NCBI GenBank assembly: GCA_963730065.1
Contig: CAVSQL010000015.1
Location: forward strand, 35,696 to 99,695
Direction: 5' to 3'
DNA from: UBA9676 sp963730065
Lineage (GTDB): Bacteria; Actinomycetota; Actinomycetes; Streptosporangiales; Streptosporangiaceae
Length of the DNA stretch: 64,000 nt
Positions 1-8,026 of the stretch are shown here, piece after piece. Made by a program: the position numbers and the translations under genes. Position 1 is the stretch's first letter, and each line of letters opens with the position of its first letter. Below the pieces are notes generated by a model. It made no database searches. It had not been told where the DNA came from and saw only the letters and a list, made by a program, of their open reading frames with translations.

Positions 1-1
1 C

Positions 2-616
2 GGCAGCCTGCTGGTCCTGTACACCGACGGGCTGGTGGAGAGCCGGGACAGCGACATCGACGACGGCCTGAAACGGCTGCAGGGGGTGTTCGGGCCCGGG
101 TCGGCCGGGCGGCCGGTCGAAGACCTGTGCAAGGCCACCCTGGCCGGCGCCTACGCCGACCAGCAGCGCGACGACATAGCGATGCTGATGGCGCGGCTGA
201 GCCGTATCGACGGCAGTCAGCTGGCGACCTGGGTCCTGCCCGGGGAGCTCACCTCGGCCGGCGAGGCCAGGACGCTGGTGAGCGAGCCGCTGGAGAAATG
301 GGATCTGGCCAGCATGGTGCCCACCACCCAGCTGCTCGTCTCCGAGCTGGTGACCAACGCGATCCGGTACACCCAGGGCCCGGTCACCCTCCGCCTCCTG
401 CTGGAGCGGACGCTGACGTGCGAGATCGCCGACTCCTCACCGGCGCTACCGAGGCTGCGGTACGCGGCGAGGGACGACGAGTCGGGCCGCGGGCTGCAGA
501 TCGTCAGCCAGCTGTCACAGCGCTGGGGCGCCCGGCGGACACCGGTGGGCAAGGTCGTCTGGTGCGAGCAGCGGTTTCCGCGGGGCTACACCCCGGCCAT
601 TCCCAGCAGTACGTGA
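2..616 (+). CDS. SpoIIE-type PP2C phosphatase with C-terminal HATPase (anti-sigma kinase-like) domain, 5' truncated
   Basis: The frame is open from the first bases of the window, so only the C-terminal ~204 residues are present. The first visible residues (GSLLVLYTDGLVE) are the conserved end of a SpoIIE/RsbU-type PP2C phosphatase domain. After a linker comes a HATPase domain of the RsbW/SpoIIAB kind: an N-box-like SELVTNAIRYT stretch and a glycine motif (DDESGRGLQIVSQL). The phosphatase-HATPase order is common in actinobacterial partner-switching regulators, which dephosphorylate anti-anti-sigma factors and bind sigma factors. Sensor domains such as PAS or GAF would be upstream of the window and cannot be seen. 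The GTG at position 35 is an internal valine, not the start. Family certain; target unknown. Confidence 0.85.
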   Translation, partial: GSLLVLYTDGLVESRDSDIDDGLKRLQGVFGPGSAGRPVEDLCKATLAGAYADQQRDDIAMLMARLSRIDGSQLATWVLPGELTSAGEARTLVSEPLEKWDLASMVPTTQLLVSELVTNAIRYTQGPVTLRLLLERTLTCEIADSSPALPRLRYAARDDESGRGLQIVSQLSQRWGARRTPVGKVVWCEQRFPRGYTPAIPSST

Positions 617-659
617 GCGCCGGGCCGGGGGCCGGTGAGCCGGAGCAGCGAACCGGCGA

Positions 660-699
660 GCCGTGGCCGACCCGGAGCGGGGGGCGAGCCGGCCACGGC
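660..699. terminator. Hairpin between convergent genes, probable bidirectional terminator
   Basis: A perfect 10-bp inverted repeat (GCCGTGGCCG at 660-669, its complement at 690-699) encloses a 20-nt loop. It lies between the stop of the phosphatase (616) and the stop of the convergent ABC ATPase (708). No T-tract follows on either strand, which is usual for high-GC actinomycetes. Confidence 0.55.
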
Positions 700-707
700 G
701 GTCCCGG

Positions 708-1412
708 TTAGCTGGCGCCGTGCTTGGTGTCCTGGGCGATTTCCTGCCTAATCTCTAGTTTCCCGTTTTGCATCAGTCCGATGCGCTGTGCCCGGCTCGC
801 AACCGTGCTGTCGTGCGTGACCAGGATCAGGGTAATCCCGTACTCGCGCCACAGCTTCTCGAGCAGGCCGATGATCTCGTCCCTGGTGGTCTCGTCGAGG
901 TTCCCGGTCGGCTCGTCGGCCAGCACCACCGAGGGCCTCTTCACCAGCGCGCGGGCAATCGCCACCCGCTGCTGCTGGCCGCCGGACAGCTCCGACGGCA
1001 GGTGACGGGCCCGGTCGCCGAGGCCCACGTCCGCCAGCGCCTGCGCCGCCTTGGCCTCACGCTCGGACGCCCCGACACCGAGCGGCACCAGGGCGGTCTC
1101 GACGTTCTCCTGCGCGTTGAGGGTGGGGATCAGGTTGAACGTCTGGAAGATGAAGCCGATCGAGCTGGCCCGGACCCGGTTGACCTGGCTCTCCCGCAGG
1201 GCGGCCAGATCCTGGCCGTCGAAGTTCACCACGCCCGAGCTGGGCCGGTCGAGGCCGCCGAGGATCTGGAGCAGCGTGGTCTTGCCATGGCCGGTCGGGC
1301 CCTGGATGGCGAGCCACTCCCCGTCCTCGATCCGCAGGTCCACGCCGGCCAGTGCGGCCACCGTGGCCCGCCCCGTCTTGTAGTTCTTGGTGACACCGGA
1401 CAGTTCGTACAT
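708..1412 (-). CDS. ABC transporter ATP-binding protein, MacB/LolD family
   Basis: A 234-residue nucleotide-binding subunit. Walker A is GPTGHGKT near residue 38, the signature is LSGGQQQRVAIARAL, Walker B runs into the family-typical VVLADEPTGNLD, and an H-loop histidine follows in LILVTHD. The spelling DEPTGNLD and the short length place it with MacB/LolD/FtsE-type ATPases, which power mechanotransmission exporters rather than importers. It starts just downstream of the FtsX-like permease (10-base gap) on the same strand, so the two form one exporter unit. The Walker A has His in place of the usual Ser/Ala/Gly residue (GPTGHGKT), which is tolerated in the family. The substrate cannot be told; peptides, antibiotics and lipoproteins are all known for relatives. 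Confidence 0.9.
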   Translation of the reverse strand: MYELSGVTKNYKTGRATVAALAGVDLRIEDGEWLAIQGPTGHGKTTLLQILGGLDRPSSGVVNFDGQDLAALRESQVNRVRASSIGFIFQTFNLIPTLNAQENVETALVPLGVGASEREAKAAQALADVGLGDRARHLPSELSGGQQQRVAIARALVKRPSVVLADEPTGNLDETTRDEIIGLLEKLWREYGITLILVTHDSTVASRAQRIGLMQNGKLEIRQEIAQDTKHGAS

Positions 1413-1422
1413 GGCTGCTCCC

Positions 1423-2961
1423 TCACTCCACCCGTGCCAGTGCGTCGGCCGGGCGCAGCCGGGCGGCCCGCCATCCGCCGAACCCGCCGGCGATCAGGCC
1501 GCCCGCGAGGGCCAGCACCACGGCGAGCACCACCGCTGCGATCGTGACCTGCGCATTGAGGTGGACGGTGACCGCGTTGCCCGCGTCGGCGGCCAGCCGC
1601 CGGAACCCGCCGCCCCCGCCGCCACCGCCGAACCCGCCGCCGCCACCGAACCCCCCGCCCCCGCCGCCGGGCGGGCCGCCGCCCGTGAAGGCGCGGGCGC
1701 CACCGGGGGTGGCCGAGCCGGTGGCCAGGCCGGTGGTGGCGGTCAGCGGCGGGGCTATCCGGGACACGAGCGCAGCCCCGATGAAGCCGAGCACGATGCC
1801 GCCCAGGCCGCCGATGATGCCGATGGTGATCGATTCACCCAGCACCTGGCCGACGATCCGCCTGCTCCGCCAGCCGAGCGCCTTGAGGGTGCCGAACTCC
1901 CGGACCCGCCGGGACACGGCCGATATGGTCAGCAGGCTCGCCAGCAGGAAGGCCGCGGCCAGGACCGCGGCCGCCAGCCACTTGCCGAGGTTGCGGGCCA
2001 GGCTGGAGGCGCTCGCCAGCGATCCGGTCACCTCGCTGGCCAGGTCGCTGGAGGTGGTCACGGTCGCGTTGGGCGTGATGTGCGCGATCTCCTTGGACAC
2101 CGCGTCGATCATGGTGGCGCTGCTGGCGGCCACATAGATCGTGTTCACCTGGTTCTTCATGCCGGCCAGGGCCTGCGCACGCCCGAGCGGGATGTAGACG
2201 TTGGCCGGGCTGCCGCCCTGCGGCTGCTTCACGATCCCGATCACCTTGAACGAGGTCCCGCCGATGCTGATCTTCGAGCTGGTGGTGAGCTTGTTCTGCT
2301 TCGCGTAGCTGGAGTCGATGACGGCCACGTTCGAGGCGGCGTCCGCGGTGGTGAACGTCCGGCCTGAGGTGATCTTGCTGGAGCTGAGCGGGCCGACCTC
2401 ACCCGCGGATATCTGGGTGCCGTTCACCGTGAACGTGTTCGTGCTGAACGACGACGCGAACCCACCGCCACCGCCACCGCCGCCGCCACCGCCACCGCCG
2501 AAGCCGCCACCCCCGCCGGCCGAGGCGCTCGGGACCGTGCCGGAGATGGACAGGTCGGTGAGAGCCAGTGAGCCGCCGGCCGCGGCGACGCCGTGCAACC
2601 CCGAGATCGAGGTCACCGACGAGGTGCTGATCGGGCCCAGCGCGCGGTTGAGGAGCACGCTCCGGCTGAACTTGGTGCCGGGCGCGGGCCGGGTGGGCCG
2701 TGTCCCGGTGCCGGCGGCGGTCCCGCCCCGGACGCGGAAGCCGAACGGCCCGCCGGAATTGGCGGCGGGCGCCTTGGTAACGGTGATGTCGGTGCCCACC
2801 CCGTACAGGGAATGCAGCACCGCGCCCTGCGCCTGGGCGACGCCCGCGGAGGCGGCCGTCACCGTGATCACAAGGCCGATCCCGACGGCCAGGCCCAGGG
2901 AGATGAAGATCACCTGCCGCATCCGCCGGCGCAGTTCACGCCGGAGGTAGGTGAAGAACAT
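1423..2961 (-). CDS. MacB/FtsX-family ABC permease with two poly-glycine tracts
   Basis: I place the start at the ATG at 2961, behind a GGAGGGAT ribosome-binding site, not at the longer upstream frame; this gives 512 residues. Topology is that of MacB: TM1 (~17-39), a large extracytoplasmic domain, then FtsX-type TM2 (~329-351), TM3 (~377-398) and TM4 (~472-494). The conserved cytoplasmic motif REFGTLKALGWRSRRI follows TM2. Two nearly pure glycine stretches punctuated by Phe (GGGGFGGGG type) lie at ~149-167 in the extracytoplasmic domain and ~432-452 in the TM3-TM4 loop, so both project outside the membrane. The gene is paired with the ATPase at 708. No adaptor (HlyD-like) gene is adjacent; one may lie elsewhere. 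Confidence 0.88.
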   Translation of the reverse strand: MFFTYLRRELRRRMRQVIFISLGLAVGIGLVITVTAASAGVAQAQGAVLHSLYGVGTDITVTKAPAANSGGPFGFRVRGGTAAGTGTRPTRPAPGTKFSRSVLLNRALGPISTSSVTSISGLHGVAAAGGSLALTDLSISGTVPSASAGGGGGFGGGGGGGGGGGGGFASSFSTNTFTVNGTQISAGEVGPLSSSKITSGRTFTTADAASNVAVIDSSYAKQNKLTTSSKISIGGTSFKVIGIVKQPQGGSPANVYIPLGRAQALAGMKNQVNTIYVAASSATMIDAVSKEIAHITPNATVTTSSDLASEVTGSLASASSLARNLGKWLAAAVLAAAFLLASLLTISAVSRRVREFGTLKALGWRSRRIVGQVLGESITIGIIGGLGGIVLGFIGAALVSRIAPPLTATTGLATGSATPGGARAFTGGGPPGGGGGGFGGGGGFGGGGGGGGFRRLAADAGNAVTVHLNAQVTIAAVVLAVVLALAGGLIAGGFGGWRAARLRPADALARVE

Positions 2962-3118
2962 GAGATCCCTCCAGGGCTGCCCACGAGAACGGCCAACGCC
3001 GGGCGCGGTGCCGCGCCAGGTCAGAATGCTGGCGGGCCGGGCTGAGAAAAGTCTGAGGGAGTGCTGCGGGATCGCTGGAATCGCGGGCGGGGCAGACCCG
3101 GCAAGGGACCGGCAATCC

Positions 3119-3161
3119 GGCCCCGTCGAATCGGCAGCAGAAACGCCGATTCGACAAGGCC
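3119..3161. terminator. Strong hairpin downstream of the hopanoid operon
   Basis: A perfect 11-bp stem (GTCGAATCGGC at 3125-3135, complement at 3145-3155) has a 9-nt loop and is extended by GGCC/GGCC across a 2-nt mismatch (3119-3122, 3158-3161). It lies about 60 bases past the hpnH stop and before the exporter operon on the same strand. No T-tract follows. Confidence 0.6.
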
Positions 3162-3223
3162 GCACCGCCGGGTGGGACGGCCGAGGTAGACGCCAGCGCT
3201 AGACGGCAGAGGTTCGGTGGTGG

Positions 3224-4228
3224 TTAGTTTTCGCGCATGGCACGGAGGGAGGCGCCGAGGGAGCTCATGGTGGCGAGGACGGCGGAGGGCTCGTAGCCGC
3301 AGTGGGCCATGCAGTTGGCGCACCGGGGGTCCTTGCCGCGGCCGTAGGAGTCCCAGTCGGTGGTCTCGATGAGCTCGGCGTAGGTCTTGGTGTAGCCGTC
3401 GGACATCAGGTAGCAGGGGCGCTGCCAGCCGAGCAGGGAGTAGGAGGGGATGCCCCAGGCGGTGCAGGCGAAGTCGATTTTGCCCTCGAGGAAGTCGAGG
3501 AAGAGCGGGGAGTGGTTCAGGCGCCAGCGGCGGCGGTTGCCGTTCGCGAACGCCTTGCGGAACAGCTCCCTGGTCTCGGTCACGCCGAGGAAGTGCTCCT
3601 GGTCGGGGGCCTTCTCATAGGCGTAGGCGGGAGAGATCATCATCTGGTCCACGGCCAGGTCGTCGTTGAGGTAGTCGAGCACGTCGATGATGGTCTGCGG
3701 GGTGTCGGTGTTGAAGAAGGTGGTGTTGGTGGTGACCCGGAACCCGCGCCGCTGGCATTCCTTGATCGCCGCGACCGCCTCGTCGAACACGCCTTCCTTG
3801 CACACCGACGCGTCGTGCCGCTCGCGCAGCCCGTCGATGTGCACCGCCCAGGCGAAGTAGCGCGATGGCGTGAACTTGTCCAGCTTCTTCGGGATGAGCA
3901 GCGCGTTCGTGCACAGGAAGACGTACTTCTTCCGCTTGATCAGCTCGGCGACTAGCACGTCGATCTGCGGGTGCATGAGCGGCTCCCCGCCGGCGATGGA
4001 CACCATCGGCGCGCCGCATTCGTCGATCGCGGCCAGCGCCTGCTCCACCGGCATCCGCTGTTTGAGCACGTCGTGCGGCTGCTGGATCTTGCCGCAGCCG
4101 GCGCACTTGAGGTTGCACGCGAACAGCGGCTCCAGCTCGACCAGCAGCGGGAACTTGTCCTTGCGGGAGAGCTTCTGGCGCATGAGGTACGCCCCGATCC
4201 GCATGCTCTGGCGCAGCGGCATGGTCAT
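3224..4228 (-). CDS. hpnH: Hopanoid biosynthesis radical SAM protein HpnH
   Basis: A 334-residue radical SAM enzyme. The cluster-binding motif CxxxCxxC is seen at Cys38, Cys42 and Cys45 (ACNLKCAGC). A further Cys group lies near the C-terminus (CANCMAHCGYEP). HpnH joins a 5'-deoxyadenosyl group to diploptene to give adenosylhopane, the first step of extended (C35) hopanoid synthesis. The ATG overlaps the stop of the upstream phosphorylase-IspH gene by 4 bases (ATGA), and an AAGGAGG lies in that gene's last codons. It is the last gene of the operon. Length and motifs agree with HpnH throughout, with no sign of damage. Confidence 0.95.
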   Translation of the reverse strand: MTMPLRQSMRIGAYLMRQKLSRKDKFPLLVELEPLFACNLKCAGCGKIQQPHDVLKQRMPVEQALAAIDECGAPMVSIAGGEPLMHPQIDVLVAELIKRKKYVFLCTNALLIPKKLDKFTPSRYFAWAVHIDGLRERHDASVCKEGVFDEAVAAIKECQRRGFRVTTNTTFFNTDTPQTIIDVLDYLNDDLAVDQMMISPAYAYEKAPDQEHFLGVTETRELFRKAFANGNRRRWRLNHSPLFLDFLEGKIDFACTAWGIPSYSLLGWQRPCYLMSDGYTKTYAELIETTDWDSYGRGKDPRCANCMAHCGYEPSAVLATMSSLGASLRAMREN

Positions 4229-5964
4229 GGCGACCTGACCTCCTTGGGCAGGCTGAAACGGATGGATTCGGTGGTGGTCACCCGCTCGTTCACTTCCACC
4301 GGGCCGAGCCCGGCCAGGGCGGCGATGATCTCCCCCACGACCGCCGGTGGCGCGGACGCCCCGGCGCTGAGGCCGACCGTGGCGACCCCGGCCAGCCAGC
4401 CCAGCTCGATGTCGGCCGGGCCGTCAATGAGATAGGCCGGCACCCCGGCCCGCTGTGCGGTCTCCACGAGCCGGACCGAGTTGGATGAGTTCGCCGAGCC
4501 GGCCACCAGCACCAGGTCGGACTCGGCGGCGACGGCCCGCACGGCCTGCTGCCGGTTGGTGGTGGCGTAGCAGATGTCGTCGCTGCCCGGCGCCCGCGCG
4601 GCCGGGAAGCGCTCCCGCAGCGCGCCGGCCACCTCCTCGGCCTCGTCCACGGCCAGCGTGGTCTGCATAAGGTAGGCGACCTTGGCCGGGTCCGGCGGGC
4701 GCAGCCGGGCGACGTCGGCGGCCGTCTCCACCAGGGCCATGGCCTCCGGCGCCTCGCCCAGCGTCCCCTCGACCTCCTCGTGGCCGGCGTGGCCGATCAG
4801 CGCCACCAGGTACCCCTCCGCGGCGAAGCGGCGCGCCTCGACGTGCACCTTGGACACCAGCGGGCAGGTGGCGTCCACGGTGGCCAGCCCGCGCCGGTCC
4901 GCGTCCGCCCGCACGGCCGGGGAGACGCCGTGCGCGGAGAACACCACGCACGCCCCGTCCGGTACCTGGTCAAGCTCGTCCACGAACACCGCGCCGCGGC
5001 GCTCCAGATCGGCCACCACGTGGGTGTTGTGCACGATCTGCTTGCGCACGTACACCGGCGGCCCCTGCTGCTGGAGCAGCTTCTCGACGATCTCGATCGC
5101 CCGCTCCACCCCGGCGCAGAACGACCGCGGCCCGGCGAGCAGGACCCGCCGCTGGCCGGCCGCCGCCGCCCACCGGGTCAGGGCCGGCCCGGCGGCCCGC
5201 AGGGAGCGGAGCGCGCGCAGCCCGCCGGCCAGCGCGGCCGGGCTCAGCAGCGGCCGCCGCGGGGTGTCGGAGATGGCCCGGACCACCGCCACCGGCCGCC
5301 CGCCGGCCGCGGCGGCCAGCCACGCCGACTCCAGGTCGACGGCCAGCGCACCCGCATCCGCGGCCCGCGCCCGCTCCCGGCCACCGGCGAGCCGCTCCAC
5401 GCTTACCACCGGCCCGGTCCTGACCGCCAGCCCGGCCCGGCGCAGCTCCCCCGCCAGCAGCGGCGCCGACGGGCACGCGGTAGTGGTGGTCCCGTCGCTG
5501 ACCTCGGTGGCCACCACCAGGTCTCCGGGGCTGAGGTCATCGGTCAGCCCGCCGCCGGTCCCCGCGACCACGAGCGCGCCAAACGTATCCTGCCGGAGCC
5601 GCCCCGCCTGCCGCCGCGCGCGCCGGGGCCCATACCCGCTGACCCGGACCTCGCCGCCGATCCCCGGCCGCACCGCCCGTGCCTCGGGCAGCAACGGCGC
5701 ACACACCACCAGCCGCCCGCCGGCCTGGGCGCCGACGGCCGCATCCGGCCCAGTGCCGGGCAGCACGCCCGCCACATCGGGCCTCGCGCCGTCGCGCAGC
5801 GCGCCAGCCCCACCCGGCCTCTGGCCGTTCACCACGCCCACCGCGTCCGGCCCCGTGGCGCCAGCCGCATCTGGCCCCTCGCCGGACGCAACGGCGGCCA
5901 CCTCCGGCTCCTCGCGGGGCGGCACCTCGGGGACGCCGTCTGCGTCGGCCTTGTGCGCCGTCAT
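4225..5964 (-). CDS. ispH: Fusion of HpnG-like nucleoside phosphorylase with IspH (HMBPP reductase)
   Basis: One uninterrupted 579-residue frame. Residues ~1-80 are a Gly/Ala/Pro/Asp-rich tail with recurring GPDA. Residues ~83-265 resemble the purine/other phosphorylase family (GTGGGL; AVDLESAW corresponding to the usual MESA region), the family of HpnG, which removes adenine from adenosylhopane. Residues ~272-579 are a complete IspH with the three iron-sulfur cysteines Cys283 (SFCAG), Cys367 (DATCP) and Cys465 (DDICYAT), plus the SANSSNS motif. IspH reduces HMBPP to IPP and DMAPP, the last MEP-pathway step. The gene overlaps shc and hpnH by 4 bases each. In characterised Streptomyces clusters the nucleosidase is separate and the MEP genes present are others, so the covalent fusion is noteworthy. 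The phosphorylase half is more divergent than the IspH half. Confidence 0.9.
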   Translation of the reverse strand: MTAHKADADGVPEVPPREEPEVAAVASGEGPDAAGATGPDAVGVVNGQRPGGAGALRDGARPDVAGVLPGTGPDAAVGAQAGGRLVVCAPLLPEARAVRPGIGGEVRVSGYGPRRARRQAGRLRQDTFGALVVAGTGGGLTDDLSPGDLVVATEVSDGTTTTACPSAPLLAGELRRAGLAVRTGPVVSVERLAGGRERARAADAGALAVDLESAWLAAAAGGRPVAVVRAISDTPRRPLLSPAALAGGLRALRSLRAAGPALTRWAAAAGQRRVLLAGPRSFCAGVERAIEIVEKLLQQQGPPVYVRKQIVHNTHVVADLERRGAVFVDELDQVPDGACVVFSAHGVSPAVRADADRRGLATVDATCPLVSKVHVEARRFAAEGYLVALIGHAGHEEVEGTLGEAPEAMALVETAADVARLRPPDPAKVAYLMQTTLAVDEAEEVAGALRERFPAARAPGSDDICYATTNRQQAVRAVAAESDLVLVAGSANSSNSVRLVETAQRAGVPAYLIDGPADIELGWLAGVATVGLSAGASAPPAVVGEIIAALAGLGPVEVNERVTTTESIRFSLPKEVRSP

Positions 5965-7997
5965 GACGTCCCTGCCACATATCTGCCGAGCGCCATAACC
6001 GGGAACACCAGCCGGTACAGGTGATAGTTGAGATAGAAGTCCCGCGGGAACCCGGTGCCGGTGAACTGCGGCTCATCCCAGGTCCCGTCCTCCCGCTGGT
6101 GGTCAATGAGCCACCGAACGCCCCGCTCCACGGCGGCGTCTTCTGGCCGGGCGTCCGGTGCCGCCGGCCGGGACGTTTTGTCCAGGCCGGGGGTACCGTG
6201 CGCACGGCTTGCTCCCCCAGCCCCGGCGGCGAGCAAGGCCAGCAGCGCCCACGCCGTCTGCGATGCGGTGGATTCGCCGCGCCCGGCGAGCCCAGGGTCG
6301 TCGTAGGACCGCATGTCCTCCCCCCAGCCGCCGTCCGCGTTCTGGCGCTCCTCCAGCCAGGCCACCGCACGCCGGATGGCGGGCTGGCCGGGCCTGACCC
6401 CGGCCGCGATGAGCGCGGGCACCACGGCGCCGGTGCCGTACACGTAGTTCGCGCCCCACCGGCCGAACCACGAGCCGTCGCTCTCCTGCGCCCGCAGCAG
6501 CCAGACCACGCCGCGCCGGGCCGCCCGGCTGCCGGCCAGGCCCTCGGCCGCCAGCGCCTCGACCACGTGCGCGGTGACGTCGGCCGAGGGCTGATCCACC
6601 ACCGCGCCGAAGTCGCAGAACGGCAGCTTGGTCACCAGCGCGGAGGTGTTGTCGGCGTCGAACGCGCCCCAGCCGCCGTCGCGGGACTGCATGCCCACCA
6701 TCCAGCGCACCCCGCGCTCGATGGCCGGCGCCCGCGCGGCATCGCCCCGCGCCCCCGCCGGGCTGCGGGCCCGGCGCAGCGCCAGCACCACCTCCGCGGT
6801 GTCGTCGATGTCGGGATAGATGTCGTTGTCGAACTCGAACGCCCAGCCCCCGGGCGCCAGGCCCGGCCTGCGCACCTGCCAGTCGCCCGGGCCGGTGATC
6901 TCCTCGTCGAGCAGCCAGCCGGCCGCGGCCGTGAGCGCAGCGTGATCGGGCGGCAGGCCCGCGTCGGCCAGCGCGACGACGGCCAGCACGGTGTCCCACA
7001 CCGGTGACTGGCAGGCTTCCAGCCGCCGCACCGGGCCGTCCGGGCTGTCCTCGATGATGGTGAATCGCTCCAGCCCGGCGAGCCCGCGCTTGATCACCGG
7101 ATGGTCGAGCCCGTAGCCGAGCAGGTGCAGGGCGATCAGCGAGTAGACCCAGGGCGGCTGGATGCCGCCCCAGCAGCCGTCCTTCTCCTGCCGCGCGATG
7201 ATCCATTCCGCGCACCGGCGCAGCGCCGCGCGGCGCACCGCCCGCACCGGCGCGGCCTGGTGGGCTCGGCGCTCGTAGCCGTGCAGCCCCCGGTCCAGCC
7301 CGCCGAACACCGCCGCCCACCCCGGCCCGGGTCCCGGCCGGTCGGTCCGGCCTGCCCGGCGGGGCGGGTCACCCGGCTCGGCGGCCGGCCCGGCCAGCTC
7401 GTTGAGCGTGAAGGGGAGCGGCCGGACCGGGCGCAGCGTGCCGACGATGGTCAGCGGCACGATCGTCTGCCGGGCCCAGCACGCCCAGTCATAGACGTTG
7501 AGCGGGAACCAGGCCGGCAGGTAGATCAGCTCCGGCGGCATGACCGGCAGGTCATCCCAGGACCATTCGCCGAACATGGCCAGCCAGATCCGGGTGAACA
7601 CCCGGGTGGCCGGGATACCGCCCCCGGCCCGGATCCATTCCGCCGCCCTCGCCATGTGCGGCTCGGCCGGCTGGTGCCCGGCCAGCCGCAGCGCGACGTA
7701 GGCCTCGACCGTGGTGGACAGGTCGCCCGGCCCGCCGTAGAAGTTGGCCCAGGTGCCGTCCTCGCGCTGCTTGGACGCGATCCACCGCGCCGACGCCGCG
7801 GTCTGCTCGCGGGTGCGGATGTGCAGGAACTCCCGCAGCAGCAGGTCCTCGGCGTCCATGGTGACGTTGGTCTCGAGTTCGCCCTGCCACCAGCCCTGCT
7901 GGTGCTGGAGGCCGAGCAGGTGGTCGCGGGCGCGGGCGAGCGCCAGCGCGGGGGTGGTGGCAGCCCGTCCCCGCGGCCGCGGATGTGTGACCGTCAT
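5961..7997 (-). CDS. shc: Squalene-hopene cyclase
   Basis: 678 residues from the ATG at 7997, chosen because GGAGG lies 5 bases upstream; longer starts run into the preceding gene. The catalytic acid motif DIDDTA is at residues 396-401. QW-type repeats occur throughout (for example QREDGTWANFYGG, QSRDGGWGAFDADN, QESDGSWFGRWG, QNADGGWGEDMRSY and the C-terminal QREDGTWDEPQFTG). The enzyme cyclises squalene to hopene and hopanol at the membrane. Two low-complexity insertions are present: one rich in Gly/Pro/Arg before residue ~245, and one near the C-terminus between the last QW motifs. The stop overlaps the downstream fusion gene by 4 bases. It sits in the expected place between the squalene-forming genes and the hopanoid side-chain genes. 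Confidence 0.96.
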   Translation of the reverse strand: MTVTHPRPRGRAATTPALALARARDHLLGLQHQQGWWQGELETNVTMDAEDLLLREFLHIRTREQTAASARWIASKQREDGTWANFYGGPGDLSTTVEAYVALRLAGHQPAEPHMARAAEWIRAGGGIPATRVFTRIWLAMFGEWSWDDLPVMPPELIYLPAWFPLNVYDWACWARQTIVPLTIVGTLRPVRPLPFTLNELAGPAAEPGDPPRRAGRTDRPGPGPGWAAVFGGLDRGLHGYERRAHQAAPVRAVRRAALRRCAEWIIARQEKDGCWGGIQPPWVYSLIALHLLGYGLDHPVIKRGLAGLERFTIIEDSPDGPVRRLEACQSPVWDTVLAVVALADAGLPPDHAALTAAAGWLLDEEITGPGDWQVRRPGLAPGGWAFEFDNDIYPDIDDTAEVVLALRRARSPAGARGDAARAPAIERGVRWMVGMQSRDGGWGAFDADNTSALVTKLPFCDFGAVVDQPSADVTAHVVEALAAEGLAGSRAARRGVVWLLRAQESDGSWFGRWGANYVYGTGAVVPALIAAGVRPGQPAIRRAVAWLEERQNADGGWGEDMRSYDDPGLAGRGESTASQTAWALLALLAAGAGGASRAHGTPGLDKTSRPAAPDARPEDAAVERGVRWLIDHQREDGTWDEPQFTGTGFPRDFYLNYHLYRLVFPVMALGRYVAGTS

Positions 7998-8026
7998 CCT
8001 CTCCTCCCGCATCGCTGCGCCACCGC

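Noticed and set aside
1544..2950. Long proline-rich plus-strand frames opposite the permease
   Set aside because: Poly-proline is the reverse-strand shadow of the permease poly-glycine tracts.
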